Below are positions 63,419-64,000 of a DNA stretch of 64,000 nucleotides, piece after piece. The position numbers were made by a program, and so were the translations under genes. The stretch's first letter is position 1. Every line of letters begins with the position of its first letter. Under the pieces are notes generated by a model. The model did no database searches and was not told where the DNA came from. It saw nothing but the letters and a program-made list of their open reading frames with translations. The DNA is taken from assembly GCF_022790535.1 (NCBI RefSeq), contig NZ_LOHG01000009.1, positions 1-64,000 of the forward strand, in the 5' to 3' direction. The stretch is from Pseudomonas maioricensis (GTDB lineage: Bacteria; Pseudomonadota; Gammaproteobacteria; Pseudomonadales; Pseudomonadaceae).

Positions 63419-64000
63419 ATGTCACAGCTAAAAGCTTTGCTGTTGGTCCGCGCTGACGGCAGTCAAATTGATACACCGTTGAAACAGGGCGCTTTGAGCG
63501 CCAGCGATCCGTTCAGTGATGTACGTGAGGTTGCTTATGCGGGTCCCGATGGAGTGAGTGCAGGTGTAGTCAGCGCAGGAGGGGGGTGGCGCTCCGAAGC
63601 CTATCCGTTCACGGAAATGCTGGTGGTTCACAAGGGGCGCGTCAGCCTGCGTGTTGACGGTGAAACCCTCGAAGCCAGCCCCGGCGAAAGCGTCGTCGTC
63701 GAGCAGGGGGTCGCCTGTCAGATCGATGCCGTAGATGGCAGCCTTTGGGCTTTTTGCGCGGTTAGTGGCCCCGCGCCGTCGACGCAACCGGCATTGACCT
63801 GGATCGACAAGCGAGTTGCGCTTACACCGTCGGCTGCCCCCGAGGCCAGCATTCTGATTGGCCCGGCACCGCAGTGTCGCTCACACAACGCCTATGAAGC
63901 CCCGAACAGCTCCCTGCGTATCGGCGTCTGGGATTCGACACCTTATGCCCGTGGTGGTCGGCCGCACAAAGTGCATGAGTTGATGCACCTGATCGAAGGC
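63419..64000 (+). CDS. Bicupin-type protein (cut by window edge)
   Basis: The first 194 codons of a cupin-domain protein; the frame is open to the right edge. The first cupin has PFTEMLVVHKGRVSLRVDGE and an ASPGESVVVEQGV turn. The second begins near RSHNAYEAPNSSLRIGVWDS with HKVHELMHLIEG at the edge. GGAG lies eight bases before ATG 63419. The N-terminal 'cupin with QxH' pattern resembles DUF861-type proteins. Function is unknown; the link with the GNAT gene suggests the same small-molecule pathway. Confidence 0.82.
   Translation, partial: MSQLKALLLVRADGSQIDTPLKQGALSASDPFSDVREVAYAGPDGVSAGVVSAGGGWRSEAYPFTEMLVVHKGRVSLRVDGETLEASPGESVVVEQGVACQIDAVDGSLWAFCAVSGPAPSTQPALTWIDKRVALTPSAAPEASILIGPAPQCRSHNAYEAPNSSLRIGVWDSTPYARGGRPHKVHELMHLIEG

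Noticed and set aside
1..64000. tRNA, rRNA, insertion sequences, prophage or attachment sites
   Set aside because: No clover-leaf, transposase, integrase or phage gene was recognised; mobile content is limited to REP elements.

Overview
The window looks like a chromosomal segment of a Pseudomonas, most likely from the syringae/fluorescens lineages. The evidence is the recC-recB-recD gene order, a cellulose operon carrying its own acetylation genes (wss type), many short Pseudomonas-style REP palindromes (GTGGGAGC...GCTTGCCCGCGAT and related types), moderately high GC content, and tightly overlapping ATGA/TGATG operons. I see no rRNA, tRNA, insertion sequence, prophage or CRISPR array.

Layout. 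346-9616 (+): recC, recB and recD, the complete RecBCD helicase-nuclease. 9737-14173 (-): a four-gene unit of sugar-isomerase-like TIM barrel, 2-oxoglutarate/Fe(II) oxygenase, amino-acid-type periplasmic binding protein, and a permease-ATPase fusion; substrate unknown. 14751-18633 (+): a three-subunit periplasmic molybdenum hydroxylase/aldehyde oxidase ([2Fe-2S] subunit, Tat-exported Mo subunit, tri-haem cytochrome c). 18804-20728 (-): gmd-rmd for GDP-D-rhamnose. 21118-22431 (+): a soluble PAS-PAS chemoreceptor resembling BdlA. 22628-23800 (+): lytic transglycosylase MltA.

24200-39114 (+) is the cellulose/acetyl-cellulose operon bcsQ-bcsA-bcsB-bcsZ-bcsC-wssF-wssG-wssH-wssI, almost entirely translationally coupled. 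BcsA carries a C-terminal PilZ (c-di-GMP) domain. A REP palindrome lies inside the 5' end of bcsZ and is read through in frame. 39460-46312 is a signalling block: two paralogous stand-alone receiver proteins flanking a LysR fragment without its DNA-binding domain, a FixL/FixJ-like kinase-regulator pair, a receiver-CheC-like protein, and a PAS-GGEEF diguanylate cyclase. The cyclase, the BdlA-like receptor and the PilZ cellulose synthase all suggest c-di-GMP and biofilm control, but no direct link between them is proven by the sequence.

46365-48858 (+): a free-standing aroA and a 2-hydroxyacid dehydrogenase. 48980-60376 (-) is a ten-gene, mostly overlapping catabolic operon: a HAD-family hydrolase, a PuuB-like amine oxidase, a complete peptide/opine-type ABC transporter, a three-subunit FAD/[2Fe-2S] oxidase of the opine-oxidase/HcnABC family, and an ArgE-like deacetylase. 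An aldehyde dehydrogenase (60849-62321, -) with its own strong terminator, a GNAT acetyltransferase and a bicupin (running off the right edge) sit beside it. The simplest reading is import and oxidative breakdown of an N-substituted amino acid, opine or small peptide. Fourteen REP-type elements are scattered through the window, thirteen between genes and one inside bcsZ.
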